The notes under the pieces were generated by a model that saw only the letters and a list, made by a program, of their open reading frames with translations, was not told the DNA's origin and did no database searches. The translations under genes were made by a program, and so were the position numbers. From NCBI GenBank assembly GCA_037043455.1, contig JAWPHD010006774.1, positions 62,001 to 126,000 on the forward strand: a stretch of DNA of 64,000 nucleotides, in the 5' to 3' direction. Source of the stretch: Cyrtodaria siliqua (Eukaryota; Mollusca; Bivalvia; Adapedonta; Hiatellidae). Shown here one piece after another: positions 54,303-64,000 of this stretch. Position 1 is the first letter of the stretch, and every line of letters begins with the position of its first letter.

Positions 54303-54473
54303 AGGGACACACGGCAATCTTGAAGTATTTATCAGGTATCAGCACCGCGATTGATTGATTAATCTAGTATCATTTGCTCGCATATAATTAAAAAAATGAT
54401 AAGTTGTTAAATGCAATTTATGTAGAAAAACTAACGGAACGCCTTGGTTTTAAACATATTCCCATGTGTCCCT
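54303..54473. mobile_element. MITE B, complete 171-bp copy
   Basis: TTAA (54299-54302), AGGGACACACGGCAATCTTG ... ATTCCCATGTGTCCCT, TTAA (54474-54477). Its left half is preserved in copy 2 (63077-63208) and its right half is deleted there, so the MITE predates the duplication. Confidence 0.85.
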
Positions 54474-54529
54474 TTAAACTAAATAACGCCGTTTGAAACT
54501 GAACACATGCTCGGTATTTTATATGTCAG

Positions 54530-54640
54530 CAGACGGCAATCTTGATTTTGTTTTAAAACACCCAGAGTTCCGTTTGTTTTACCAAACGGCAATCTTGATT
54601 TTGTTTCAAAACACCCAGAGTTCCGTCGTTTTACACAAAT
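54530..54640. repeat. Direct duplication of a MITE B-like left end
   Basis: ACGGCAATCTTGATTTTGTT, then AAAACACCCAGAGTTCCGT occurs twice (54534 and 54587). A lone right end, TTGCTGTGTGTCCCTTTTAA, lies at 55051-55070. This may be a larger MITE B variant (about 54530-55066) with a duplicated left part. Confidence 0.55.
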
Positions 54641-55269
54641 GTGTTTAATAAGTATTTGAATAGTTTACCGCATATTGTTTTGCATATTATTATATGTTGT
54701 TTTTTAAATATCGATCAACAAATGAATCCATTTATTCACCCCGTAATAGGTTTGTGAGGGTCGGGATGGGACACCCCTCAACAACCCGTACAGAAATGTA
54801 TGTAATATGCATCATATGTATATATAAACAGTTTTCAAAATATTTAAAAAATATATATATGTATACACATATATATACACACACATATAGATATTCATAT
54901 GTATACAAATGCATATCATGATTAGAAACTGTATAAATGGGGAGTTCTTTTTAACATCTTTACAATTTCAAAAGAAAATAGACTTTTCTGAAAGAGCGAT
55001 TCTGCAATCTGAGGATCTTTCACTAGAGTTTTATTTGCAAATAAACCAGATTGCTGTGTGTCCCTTTTAATCTTGAAAGCAGAAAACATTTATATAATTG
55101 TCCAAATATTTAGTTTGTTACTTTAATACGCCTTCATTGATAATTGTAAAGATCTGTTGTTGTTTTTTTTCAAAATCCAGCATACATATTTACACAAGAG
55201 CTGTCGGAGAACCGCGCAGCTCGACTATTCGATTTTTCAGAGAATAATAAATTGATAGCTAGTATATAC

Positions 55270-56360
55270 CATCAGAAAACAAGCCTACAACAATGTGGGG
55301 TGGGGTTGGTGGCACAACATAACTATGTGTAAGAATTGACCAAAATTACACAGAAATATGTAAAAAATAAAAATAAAAAATCGAGTTTTGAGTGGGGTGC
55401 GGGGTGGATGGAGGGGGAGTTGGGGTGGTGAGGGCAACATATATTTGTAAGAAGCTATGTAAGAATTCAGCAAAACAACACAAAAGTACGTAAATAATTT
55501 AAAAAATCGAGTTTTGAGTGGGGATGGGGGAAAGGAGGGGGTGGGTAGGGCAACATATATGTGTAAGAAGCTATGTAAGAATTGACCAAAACAACACACA
55601 AATATGGTAAAACAAAATAAAAAGTAAAAATATTTCGATTGGGGGGAGTGATGGTGGGGGGCCAAGATAGCTATGTGTAAGAATTGACAAAAACAACACA
55701 GAAATATACTCGGTAAAAAAGTTTTGGACCAGGGTATATAAAGTCATATAAAAATAAAACTAGTGGACAGAATTTAAGTATCTTTTTTTAGTAACCAATG
55801 TCTACCCTACTCAGTTAATTTGGTACCAGAAACATTAAATTCCAAACAAGATTTGATTTTAAAACAATATCGCGAACACACAAAGGGTCTGTAAAAAATG
55901 TTGCAAAGTCCATAAAAAGTAACAGTTACGGACACATTCGAGTAACCAATAAAACGATTATTATTTTTTCGCAAACTTTTATTGTAAACGATAATTATTG
56001 TTGATTGTTGATCTATTGTGAATTATCAACTGCGATAATAAGAGTTATGGTCGAATGTCATGGTTCAGCGATCATTGTACGGGTTCGAACACTGCCATGG
56101 TCCAAACGTTTTTTACAGAGTATATGTAAAAAAAAAAAAGGGGCAACATATATATGTGTAAAGAAGCTATGTGTAAGAAATTACCAAAAACAACACAGAT
56201 ATATGCAAAAAAACAAAAAAAACATTAAATAAAAACATTCCAGTTTCGAGCGTGGGGGTGGGGTGTAAAGGGGGGGGGGGGGGGGGGGGGGGAGGCAACA
56301 TAGGTATGTGTAAGAATTGACCAAAACAACACAGAAATATGTAAAAAAAAAAAAAGTTAA
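55270..56360. repeat. Array 1: ~125-bp purine-rich tandem units
   Basis: Repeated GTGTAAGAA(GCTATGTAAGAA)TTGACC, AAAACAACACA.AAATATG, ATCGAGTTTTGAGTGGGG blocks. Units are separated around 55720-56130 by unique AT-rich DNA. A poly(G) run lies at 56263-56293. The Pro-rich minus-strand frame at 55285-55665 derives from these G-rich units. Confidence 0.7.
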
Positions 56361-56399
56361 AAAAAAATGTGTGCAGAAGACAAAATTACTTATCCAACC

Positions 56400-57050
56400 C
56401 TTTACAACATACTATAAGGAAACCAATTCCAAAATTTAGTTCAGCTAGGACAAGAAATGTAAGAGATATAGACCTGTAAACACAGCTTACACGCAAAATA
56501 GACACATTTTATGGGCTATCATAATTTGGGTTCCATGGGAGCCCATGGGTTAAAGGAACCAAAATGGCTTATGCAGCCCTTAAGATAATGCTATATGAAA
56601 GCTCATGGCCAAATTTGGTGGTGCTAGGATAAGAAATGTAAGAGATATAGACCTGTAAACACAGCTTACACGCAAAATAGACACATTTTAAGGGCTATCC
56701 AAATTTGGGTTCCATGGGAGCCCAGGGGTTACAGGAACCAAAATTACTTAAGCAGCCCTTAAAATAATGCTAAGGAAGCTAATGGCCAAATTTGGTTGTG
56801 TTAGGGTAAGAATTGTAAGAGATATAGACTTGTAAACACAGCTTACACGCAATATTTGATGTGAAATGGGACACATTTTATTGGCTATCATAATTTGGGT
56901 TCCATGGGAGCCCATGGGTTAAAGGAACCAAAATGACTTATGCAGCCCTTAAGATAATGCTATATGAAAGCCCATGGCCAAATTTGGTGGTGCTAGGATA
57001 AGAAATGTAAGAGATATAGACTTGTAAACACAGCTTACACGCAAACCTTG
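56400..57050. repeat. Array 2: ~180-bp tandem units, about 3.5 copies
   Basis: GAGATATAGAC occurs at 56463, 56642, 56819 and 57011 (spacings 179, 177 and 192). Each unit has AAACACAGCTTACACGCAA, GGGTTCCATGGGAGCCCA and CCAAATTTGG. Confidence 0.85.
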
Positions 57051-57639
57051 ATGTAGGACGCCGACGCCAACGCCAACGCCGATGCCGACGCCGACGCCGA
57101 CCCCGGGGTGATTACATAAGCTCTCTTATTCTTCGAATAGTCGAGCTAATAAAGAATTGTTTAACGTAGATAAATACAATGCTAAATTAATCAACGTACG
57201 AATGTTTCAGTTTTTGAACAAATCCACATACTATCTCTGCTGAGTTTTACTATAGTTGATTGTGTGAAACAAAAATGGTGTTATCCAAAAGAAAATATAC
57301 AAAGAAAAGATAAGATATATCTATGGACTCTTCATTATTCAGCGGGAAAGCGGGGAACATAATTTAACAGATATAACTACACATTTCTTGGGAACTTTTT
57401 TTTTCTGTGTCAAAGAAAAAACACAAAACAGAACCAAAAATAACAAGAAGAAGAAAACAAGAAAGATGTGTTGCACAGTGTAACTCTTAAAAATTAAGAC
57501 AAAAACTAATTATTGCAGATGGGCTGTGAAAGAAAGCTCAATAATAAAAATAGTTTAAATTTATTGGAATATACTGGCCATGGCTTCAGCATAATATAAC
57601 AAGAAACAGAATGTGCATATCAAATGTGAAAATGAGATA

Positions 57640-57990
57640 TAGGGTTCTATAGAAACCACAGCGTCCGAACGCAACGGCACCGTAGGTCCGCACTGTACTG
57701 CAAACAAGGACTTGAAAATACAATGAAAGAGACAATAAACAACAGAAAGGGTGGTGAAGACAGGTTTACCGACTTGGAACAGTCCTCGCTATTATCCTGT
57801 CTTCAGCGCCCTAATAGACAAGACAGTGTAAACAAAACTACATCGTATCAAAAGTAATTCTCTAACAATGAAGTCCACATCCAGAGACACTTACTAAAGA
57901 AACACATCCAAAAAAACAAAAAAACATCTCAGGATGTATCCAGAATCGTACTGAACAACCATAGTAGTTGCAGCTAAAGAGAAAACCAAT
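57640..57990 (-). mobile_element. R1-related 3' UTR, diverged subfamily
   Basis: Inverted relative of 43100-43520: AGAAACCACAGCGTCCGAAC, GACAGTGTAAACAAAACTAC and AACCATAGTAGTTGCAGC. It lies in a segment missing from copy 2 (junction 63487/63488). Confidence 0.65.
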
Positions 57991-58299
57991 CTAGAGTACG
58001 ACCAGATAACTCGAGGGACGAAAGCTCATGCACCCACCTCCCTTATTTGGGGTTTCAGTAGGTACAATCATAGAGTCACGATACTTATAAACAATTTTAA
58101 AAAATGGTCATAGCTCAGACTAAGTTCTGAAGTGAATGAAAACTGTATTCAGTGAACCCTGGTTCATATGTTCACCAAGCCAAATATTTATAATTTAGTT
58201 GCTTTCCCTCAGATGTTCTCGTAAAATAATTACTACACGCTGCTGTGACCGGGACATACTGCCACATGCCACTAGTGGGGACATGGGCACCGCTAGAGA

Positions 58300-59010
58300 C
58301 TTAAGTAGGGATTTATATGTCAACCAACGTTTTTCAAATTTATCCAAGTCAATACTTTTAACTGCATTTATGTTTTAAGTTTGATATATGTGTTTAATTT
58401 GTGGTTTCAAATTTATGAACAGTGGTAATCTTCCATCTAACTTGCATATTTTGAATGCAATATTAATTATTTCAAACAATGTCATATTGACTAGACCCCA
58501 ATATGATTTCTTTTATAGTCCATTCCGGTTGGATTATTATATTATTGTCATTACAAGTAATCTTAAATATATCCCAAAATGTTTTGGTATATTTACATTC
58601 CCAAAATAAATGTGTAATGGTTTCTGGAGACTCTGTGCAAAAGCTAAAGGAATTATCATTTTTTATCTTCATTTTTATCAAAAGAATGTTTGTAGCAGTA
58701 ATTCTGAGGTTTATTTTAGCCAGAAACATTGTAACCTGGTGTCTTTTGTACAACTGAAAGGTATTTTGAATAAGTCATTCCATTCTCTGCCTATATTTAA
58801 ACCATTGCTTCCATTTGGCTATAGATGTTGGGTGTACATTTGATTTATTAAGTATATCATAAATGGGACGACAGCCTTTCTGCACGCTTGTAATAAAGGA
58901 CACTAGTGATGGGCAGATTGGGTTTTTTAAATTGATGGCAAGATGAGAGAACTTTTTTTTTTGAAGGTAGTCCCGTATTGCTGCAGTCATATCTTCATGT
59001 TCTAAAAAAT
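58300..59010 (-). mobile_element. L1/Tx1-like LINE, 3' part
   Basis: The minus strand encodes LQKKKFSHLAINLKNPICPS, RPIYDILNKSNVHPTSIAKW (58990-58775). After a frame break it continues LYKRHQVTMFLAKINLRITA, then FSFCTESPETITHLFWEC and TKTFWDIF (58753-58472). This is the C-terminal zinc-type region of L1/Tx1-like reverse transcriptases (compare Pfam zf-RVT). The first cysteine of the cluster is missing (FSFC). Frame breaks and 5' truncation at about 59010 make it a relic. The 3' end (58302-58360) is shared with 63488-63550. Confidence 0.8.
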
Positions 59011-59494
59011 GCGAATGTACATCAAGCGTTTCGAAAAATAGCGTAAATAAAAATATATCGATTTTTTCATATAAAAAGTAGGACGTTTATTTATTAGTTA
59101 GTGTTTATTAAAAGGAATTTTAACAAAATAGAAACCCAAATTTTACGACCGTAGTGTGCGAATGTTGGGTTTTAATATTGTTAAAATCCCATCTAAAAAC
59201 ACGAACTTGCTTATATTAGTACAGAGCAGATAACGATAATATTCTTTATTCACTTAAACGTGATACAAAAGCATACATACAAATTCAGTATGCACGTGAA
59301 TAAATATGGTTAACTTAGTGGTTAACCTACTTTTCATCAATTCAATGAACAATGGCAGTGATATGCAAATGAACATTTTCGCGAGCGCAGTGTACCATTG
59401 TATTATGACGCTGAATGATAAAGTTGGATTTGAGCACTGAATCAAATAGTGATCACACTTTATAAAATAGAAACTTAATTTGAGTTTAATTTAA

Positions 59495-59893
59495 TTGGGG
59501 TTTTAAGGCGCACCAACACATGAAAAGGTTATATGGCGCCTAACAAACATGAACATGCCAGGCTCATCTTCCATGTTCATCGAGATAAAATATGGAAAAT
59601 GGGCCTAGAACCTTCTCACCCTGAACTGCAGAGTTGCTGCAAATTATATCGTAGAAACTTCATTTACGCTGGAGCCACGTTATTGTTTTTCTGCCACTGC
59701 TCTTTTGATGCGAGCGAGATATCACCTGAAACAATGCAGGTATCATGATGAAGACCTTTAATGAACATGAACAAAAAATGATAAAATGAACATGAATTTT
59801 GGGGATTCTACCCCTCTGGCTACCCTCAAAATGCATCTGCAGTGACCCTATTCTTTGCCCCGTGATCAAACGGGGGCTCCCCGGGAACCACAC
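59495..59893 (+). repeat. Repeat E, uninterrupted copy
   Basis: GGGGTTTTAAGGCGCACCAA, CTTCTCACCCTGAACTGCAG, ACGCTGGAGCCACGTTATTG, CCCGTGATCAAACGGGGGCT, GGGAACCACAC. Absent at the corresponding position of copy 1 (near 46470), so it inserted after duplication. Non-coding. Confidence 0.75.
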
Positions 59894-60347
59894 AGATTAA
59901 ATGAACTAATCTTATAAATAATTTGAAAATCTAGACGATCTGAAGCTCATTGCAATGCTTGTGTCCCTTTAAAAACTAATTGAATATCGGGAAATCGATT
60001 TCTTCTTATCAAAAATACAGAAAACCATAACCGCGGTGTGTTAAACAGACAACCACAACAGTAAGAGCACCTATAAACTCTGTCATTGCTTGATATCAAG
60101 AAATATTGAATAAACAGTAAAGGCGTCTCGTACACTTCCGCCATATCGAATCTGCTTCAAATTAATCTACCTAGTGGATGGGTTTTTAATAAAACCTGCT
60201 GAATATAACGAACCATGTATGATGTTGCGTTCAATATGATTGGTTGATTATCGATTATACGTGTGGGGTACTACTGTTATTAAATAATGATAAATGCAAC
60301 TGCTATTAGCCCTGTTATTTATATATCCAAATTCAATAACTTTATTC

Positions 60348-60690
60348 AGCATTCTAATACACCCGCACTATATAGCCTAGTTTAAAATATCTCGTTATAT
60401 TCAACGATATATCACTGTAATGTTTGCATTTTGCAACGTTAGGAGAAAAAGAAAAGCAATGCGAAATAGTTCTGTTTTGTGCACTATTTTCGCATCTTAG
60501 GGGTATTAGAATAAAAATAGAACATCGTTTACTGTGAATTATCTATAATTTATCACGGTTTGTCGTTTAATTGTAAACAATAATTTCACTCGCCCTTCGG
60601 GCTCGTGGAATTGTTGTTTACAATTGAACTCCAAACCGTGATATATTAAACGATAATACGATAATTTACAGTAAACGATGTTCTATTTCT
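60348..60690. mobile_element. MITE D, full-length copy
   Basis: CACCCGCACTATATAGCCTA ... ATAGAACATCGTTTACTGTG, inner arm TTTATCACGGTTTGTCG, loop, AAACCGTGATATATTAAACG, AGTAAACGATGTTCTATTTC. Same element as 25367-25710 in reverse. Confidence 0.75.
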
Positions 60691-61876
60691 TAATTAAACA
60701 TTCAGTACAACGTGTATAGCCTACACATTATGCATATATTTATAGCCTACACATTATGCATATATACAATACAGTGAGAACAGAAACGTAAAGGAAGGAA
60801 CTTAAACGTTCCTGGTGAGAGCATCAAACAAAATATGAGAAAATAAGAACAACATGTTTACAAAATCTACATTGAAGTGTATAAGTAGGGTTATAGCTTT
60901 TTAATGGAAAACAGGTTGATTCAATAATATTCTTATATACTGAACAAAGTAACTTCCGCTGATGTTGATGCTGATTGTCTCGACAGCAAAACAGGAAAAT
61001 TATAATGATGTTTTAAGAATAATTAGATAGACCGCCAACAATAGTCCGAACAAAAATGTTTTTAAAATGTTCAGTACACAAGGGAGTTAGCCCCCTTTTT
61101 CTTAAAACATGTATTTTGGCCACACAAAAAAAAAAAAATTAAATCTACGAAAATTACTGATGTTTGTCCGAGGCAATATTCTCTGTATGTTCCTTACCGA
61201 AACATCACAAAAAAACCATAACACAGATTGTGTAGATGGCAGCTTTTGATTATCAACATTCATCAAATTACCTCCGTTTAACATTTCCATATCACCCATA
61301 AAAGATTATTTCTGGGCAAACTTGAAAGTGTTTAATGGGATCTTTAGTACTCACTGAAGTGTGATTACAAACATCAAACATTGTTTTAATAAAACGCTGT
61401 TTATGCTTGTATACGCCCTCATCAATTGGCCTATTGAAATACCAGCAAAAAAGTCGGAAGTTTCTTTTTTGTTCAGTATAGTTTTGTCTTCAAGTCACGC
61501 TTGATTGGAGGTAGGGCTGAACTGAAAAATAACTATAAAGTTTAATTCGTCTGATGTGATCATGCTGCTATGATCTCATGATCACATTTTAAAGCGTTCA
61601 AGTTAATGTGTTTTCTTAGAAATTAGAACGCGTATACAACTGAGTACTTCGGAATTGTATTCATTATAGCTATATGTGCTATAATGCATTATAGCTATCC
61701 CGCAAACAAGAGACAATGTTAACAACATATGTACAACGTTTCTAAACCTACTGACGAAGTATATATATTGTTGAGAGTCCAAACTCTATAAACACAATAT
61801 TAACGGCTTTAACCAGTCAGACCAAACCCAAAAACTGGAGCGTTGAATTAAAAATATTCAAAAACGGATATTTTAA

Positions 61877-62379
61877 AGGGGTTTTGAAATACAATTTATT
61901 TAAAAGGCGTCTGACAACCTTAAAAATAGCTGAAAGAATTATCAAAATGCTATGAAAAATAAATGATATGACCTATTGGAAATTTGCAAAGAACATAAAT
62001 GGAGGCGGCCATCTTGGAACGATGACGTCATCTCGCCTCATCATACGGCGTATTGACAAAATATAAAGCAAAGAAAATCACTGCAAATTGATTAAAAATA
62101 AATATACAGTTGTAAAATGTATAAATTGTATGTTTATTTTTCATTTCCAGTGATTTTCCTTTCTTTAAAAGACATTTAATCAGTATGCCATATATGGTAA
62201 AATGGTGCGATGACGTCATCGTTCATAGATGGCCGCCTCCATTTGTGTTTCCTTGCAAATTTTCAATAGGTCATACCTCCTTTATTTTTCATGGCATTTT
62301 GATAATTTTTCAGCTTTTTTCATGTTATTTAGAGCCCTTTAAAAAAGCAAACTTGTTTGAAAATAGTGCATTAACCCCT
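61877..62379. mobile_element. Foldback element with proven TTAA insertion
   Basis: Tips AGGGGTTTTG and TGCATTAACCCCT. TTAA at 61873-61876 and 62380-62383. Copy 1 at 50867-50887 reads GATATTTTAATAACCCGTAA without the element, which proves a precise TTAA insertion. The arms contain GGAGGCGGCCATCTTGG and GATGACGTCAT, and pair over about 160 bp. 503 bp, non-coding. Confidence 0.9.
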
Positions 62380-62431
62380 TTAATAACCCGTAAAAAAAAT
62401 CTATACTTGAAATTGGCACCTATACATTTTT

Positions 62432-62690
62432 GACACTGTGTTTCGTCGGTGTGTTCTTGGGCAAGACACTTTCCCTTAGCCTCGTCCTTCGGATGGGGAT
62501 GTAAACCGGGCGGTCCCGTGTATCGGTCTATCCCCCGAGCACGTTAAAGAACCATAGGAATCTATTCGATAATAAGAGTAGGGCACGGTTTCCGGATTCC
62601 GATGTATCCTTCCCCTCTCTCTGGAGCGGCTCTAAATAACCTATACTGTGTTGATGACCCGTTAAACAACATTCAGTTTAGTTAATTTAA
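62432..62690 (+). mobile_element. SINE-1, 5'-truncated
   Basis: Begins CACTGTGTTTCGTCGGTGTG, i.e. just after the tRNA-like head, then the full body and a CATTCAGTTTAGTTAATTTA tail. It replaces about 85 bp of the repeat A fragment present in copy 1. Confidence 0.8.
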
Positions 62691-63076
62691 TGGTAAATTA
62701 TTTAAAGCGGGGTTCTTATATAAGAAGTTATTTATAGATACCACAATTTGTTCGTCCCAAGTATACCATGTTTTGTTATGTCCGTTGTGTTATCATTTAA
62801 AACTTCCCTACACTTTCACAAAAATACGAAATAACGAGCTGTTAATAGTCTCATGGCGAATAATCAATGCTCTGCATTTAAATTACAAACTGGCGGCATT
62901 ATGAAAATGCAGTTTGCAGTATCAGGAAATTGCAGTTGTTTCCTCTGGGTATTTTAAAAGGGACAATTTTTATACGTAAATAAAATAAAATTCTTTCTTT
63001 TTTGTCAGGTATTGATCGGAGCTTCGGAGCTTATGTTCTATGACAAAATAATTTGTCCATGCACGATTGTTCTTAA

Positions 63077-63208
63077 AGGGACACACGGCAATCTTGAAGT
63101 ATTTATCAGGTATCCGCACCGCTTTTGATTGATTAATCTAGTATCATTTGCTCGCATATAATAAAAGAAATAATAAGTTGTTAAATGCAATTTATATAGA
63201 AAAACTAA
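63077..63208. mobile_element. MITE B, truncated by deletion
   Basis: TTAA (63073-63076) and AGGGACACACGGCAATCTTG begin the element. It stops at AAAAACTAAC, where copy 1 continues to the right end. The deletion joins to the sequence at copy-1 position 57230. Confidence 0.8.
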
Positions 63209-63555
63209 CTATCTCTGCTGAGTTTTACTATAGTTGACTGTGTGAAACAAAAATGGCGTTATCCAAAAAAACATATACAAAGAAAAGACAAGATATATCT
63301 ATGGACTCTTCATTATTCAGCGGAAAAGCGGGGAACATAATTTAACAGATATTACTACACATTTTTTGGGAACTTTTTTTCTGTGTCAAAGAAAAAACAC
63401 AAAACTGAACCAAAAATAACAAGAAGAAGAAAACAAGAAAGATGTGTTGCACAGTGTAACTCTTAAAAATTAAGACAAAAACTAATTAAGTAGGGATTTA
63501 TAAGTCAACCAACGTTTTTTCAAATTTATCCAAGTCATACTTTTAATTGCATTGC

Positions 63556-64000
63556 TGACTCCCTGCTCCCTGTCGGCAGCCTCGGTGAATAGAAAACCAC
63601 TCTGACAGGAAGCCATTAACTAAAATACCAGATTTAATGTTTGTGTAAAAGACTTCTGTTTAAAATCCACTTTTTTAAATTTTGTCCAAACTGAAAAAAA
63701 AAGTTTAAACCTCATCAATAAAAGATCAGGAGAGGGTATCAAAAGCCTATTCAAAATCTACAATAAGTAAGAATCCTGGTTTATCATTTTTCTCAGTATA
63801 ATAGACTTAATTTATGAAATGGAACGTGTATTTTCACTTATATATCTTCCTTCCAAAAAGCCAGTCTGGTCATCATTTATAAGAAAGGGAAGTATTTGTT
63901 TTAAACGCTGTGCAATACATGCTGATGCTAATTTATACGAACAATTTAATAAAGATATTGGTCTCCAGTTGTTTTTTTATAATGTCTATCTTTGTTTGCC
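63556..64000 (-). pseudogene. L1/Tx1-like LINE reverse transcriptase fragment (runs off the window)
   Basis: The minus strand from 64000 encodes NWRPISLLNCSYKLASACIA, QRLKQILPFLINDDQTGFLE and GRYISENTRSI. After a shift it continues YTEKNDKPGFLLIVDFE, a stop, AFDT, and later ILVNGFLSEWFSIHRGCRQG, breaking off at about 63556. These are RT motifs around NWRPI, DDQTGF, D-F-E-x-AFD (first catalytic Asp) and RGCRQGD. At least two frame shifts and an internal stop make it inactive. At its low-coordinate end it joins directly to the LINE 3' end (63488-63550), so the YxDD-containing middle is deleted. The N-terminal part lies beyond position 64000. Confidence 0.85.

Larger units (their letters stand above)
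55196..57150. mobile_element. Element with AGCTCGACTATTCGA termini and two internal tandem arrays
   Basis: Begins AGCTCGACTATTCGA (near 55216) and ends TCGAATAGTCGAGCT (near 57147), preceded by a GCCGACGCCGACGCCGACC tract (57058-57105). The interior has array 1 (~125-bp units, 55270-55720 and 56130-56360) and array 2 (~180-bp units, 56400-57050). No protein. AGCTCGACTATTCGA termini with GCCGAC runs are familiar from bivalve dispersed repeats. Copy 2 lacks the whole region. Confidence 0.6.
45485..58360 (+). repeat. Segmental duplication, copy 1
   Basis: Blocks of this interval recur in the same order and orientation at 59161-63555: 45485-45778 with 59161-59462; 46438-46500 and 46790-48340 with 59463-61655 (outside inserts); 50674-50925 with 61653-62430; 51009-51056 with 62690-62735; 53962-54438 with 62745-63209; 57230-57511 with 63210-63487; 58302-58360 with 63488-63550. 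Copy 1 is longer because it holds two LINEs, a solo LTR and a GC-rich insert, and because copy 2 has deletions. Confidence 0.85.
59161..63555 (+). repeat. Segmental duplication, copy 2
   Basis: See copy 1 (45485-58360). It holds its own later insertions (repeat E, a TTAA foldback element, SINE-1) and deletions (most of one MITE B; the intervals matching 54439-57229 and 57512-58301). Junctions show only 2-3 bases of microhomology. Confidence 0.85.

Noticed and set aside
55285..55665. 126-codon Pro-rich minus-strand frame
   Set aside because: Read from the G-rich tandem units of array 1.
45487..63555. The possibility that the two large matching blocks are LTRs of one element
   Set aside because: They contain several independent repeats and insertions, lack TG...CA ends and are internally rearranged, so a segmental duplication fits better.

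Overview
This is a gene-poor, AT-rich stretch of animal nuclear DNA. Its TE complement suggests a marine invertebrate, most likely a mollusc. It holds several LINE clades with microsatellite tails, a Penelope-like element (PLE) with a GIY-YIG endonuclease end, a reverse transcriptase (RT) family of the type common in mollusc and cnidarian annotations, tRNA-headed SINEs, and GAC-rich dispersed repeats. That taxonomic call is inference. I found no convincing host exon, rRNA, canonical tRNA or CRISPR array. Nearly every open frame I could interpret is a fragment of a mobile element or a by-product of a tandem repeat.

Layout. 0-7 kb: a foldback element with TTAA target duplications (904-1431), dispersed repeat A, and a roughly 34-bp minisatellite (4601-5975). 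7-14.5 kb: copies of a 5'-truncated RT family, here called R1, a SINE with a 12-bp target duplication (9658-9947), a small TTAA MITE, and a LINE C-terminal relic (12627-12839). 14.9-15.95 kb: two PLE ends in opposite orientation, each with a hammerhead-like core, one with the GIY-YIG C-terminus. 17.9-18.4 kb: a 43-bp array carrying GTCACGTGAC. 22.2-24.1 kb: LINE and RT relics and a 749-bp palindrome. 26-27.7 kb: a 320-bp array inside an element inserted into an R1 copy. 29.8-33.6 kb: an element with ~0.4-kb direct terminal repeats, carrying a broken zinc-loop (His-Me type) endonuclease-like gene and a convergent reading frame resembling a conserved region of Mutator-like proteins. 34-44 kb: dense R1, SINE and repeat fragments.

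The right third (45.5-63.6 kb) is an old segmental duplication in direct order. Copy 1 is 45485-58360 and copy 2 is 59161-63555. Comparing them gives empty sites for a LINE (48341-50673) and a GC-rich 645-bp insert (45779-46423) in copy 1, and for a TTAA foldback element (61877-62379) in copy 2. Copy 1 also contains a second LINE split by an apparent solo LTR (51975-53527, TSD AAGAC). L1-like LINE relics follow both copies, and the last one runs off the end of the window.

No pathway or operon logic applies. The window records nested insertion, duplication and deletion. Family names (R1, repeat A, MITE B, repeat C, MITE D, repeat E, SINE-1/2/3) are local labels. All similarities were judged by eye, so boundaries without a stated target duplication are approximate.
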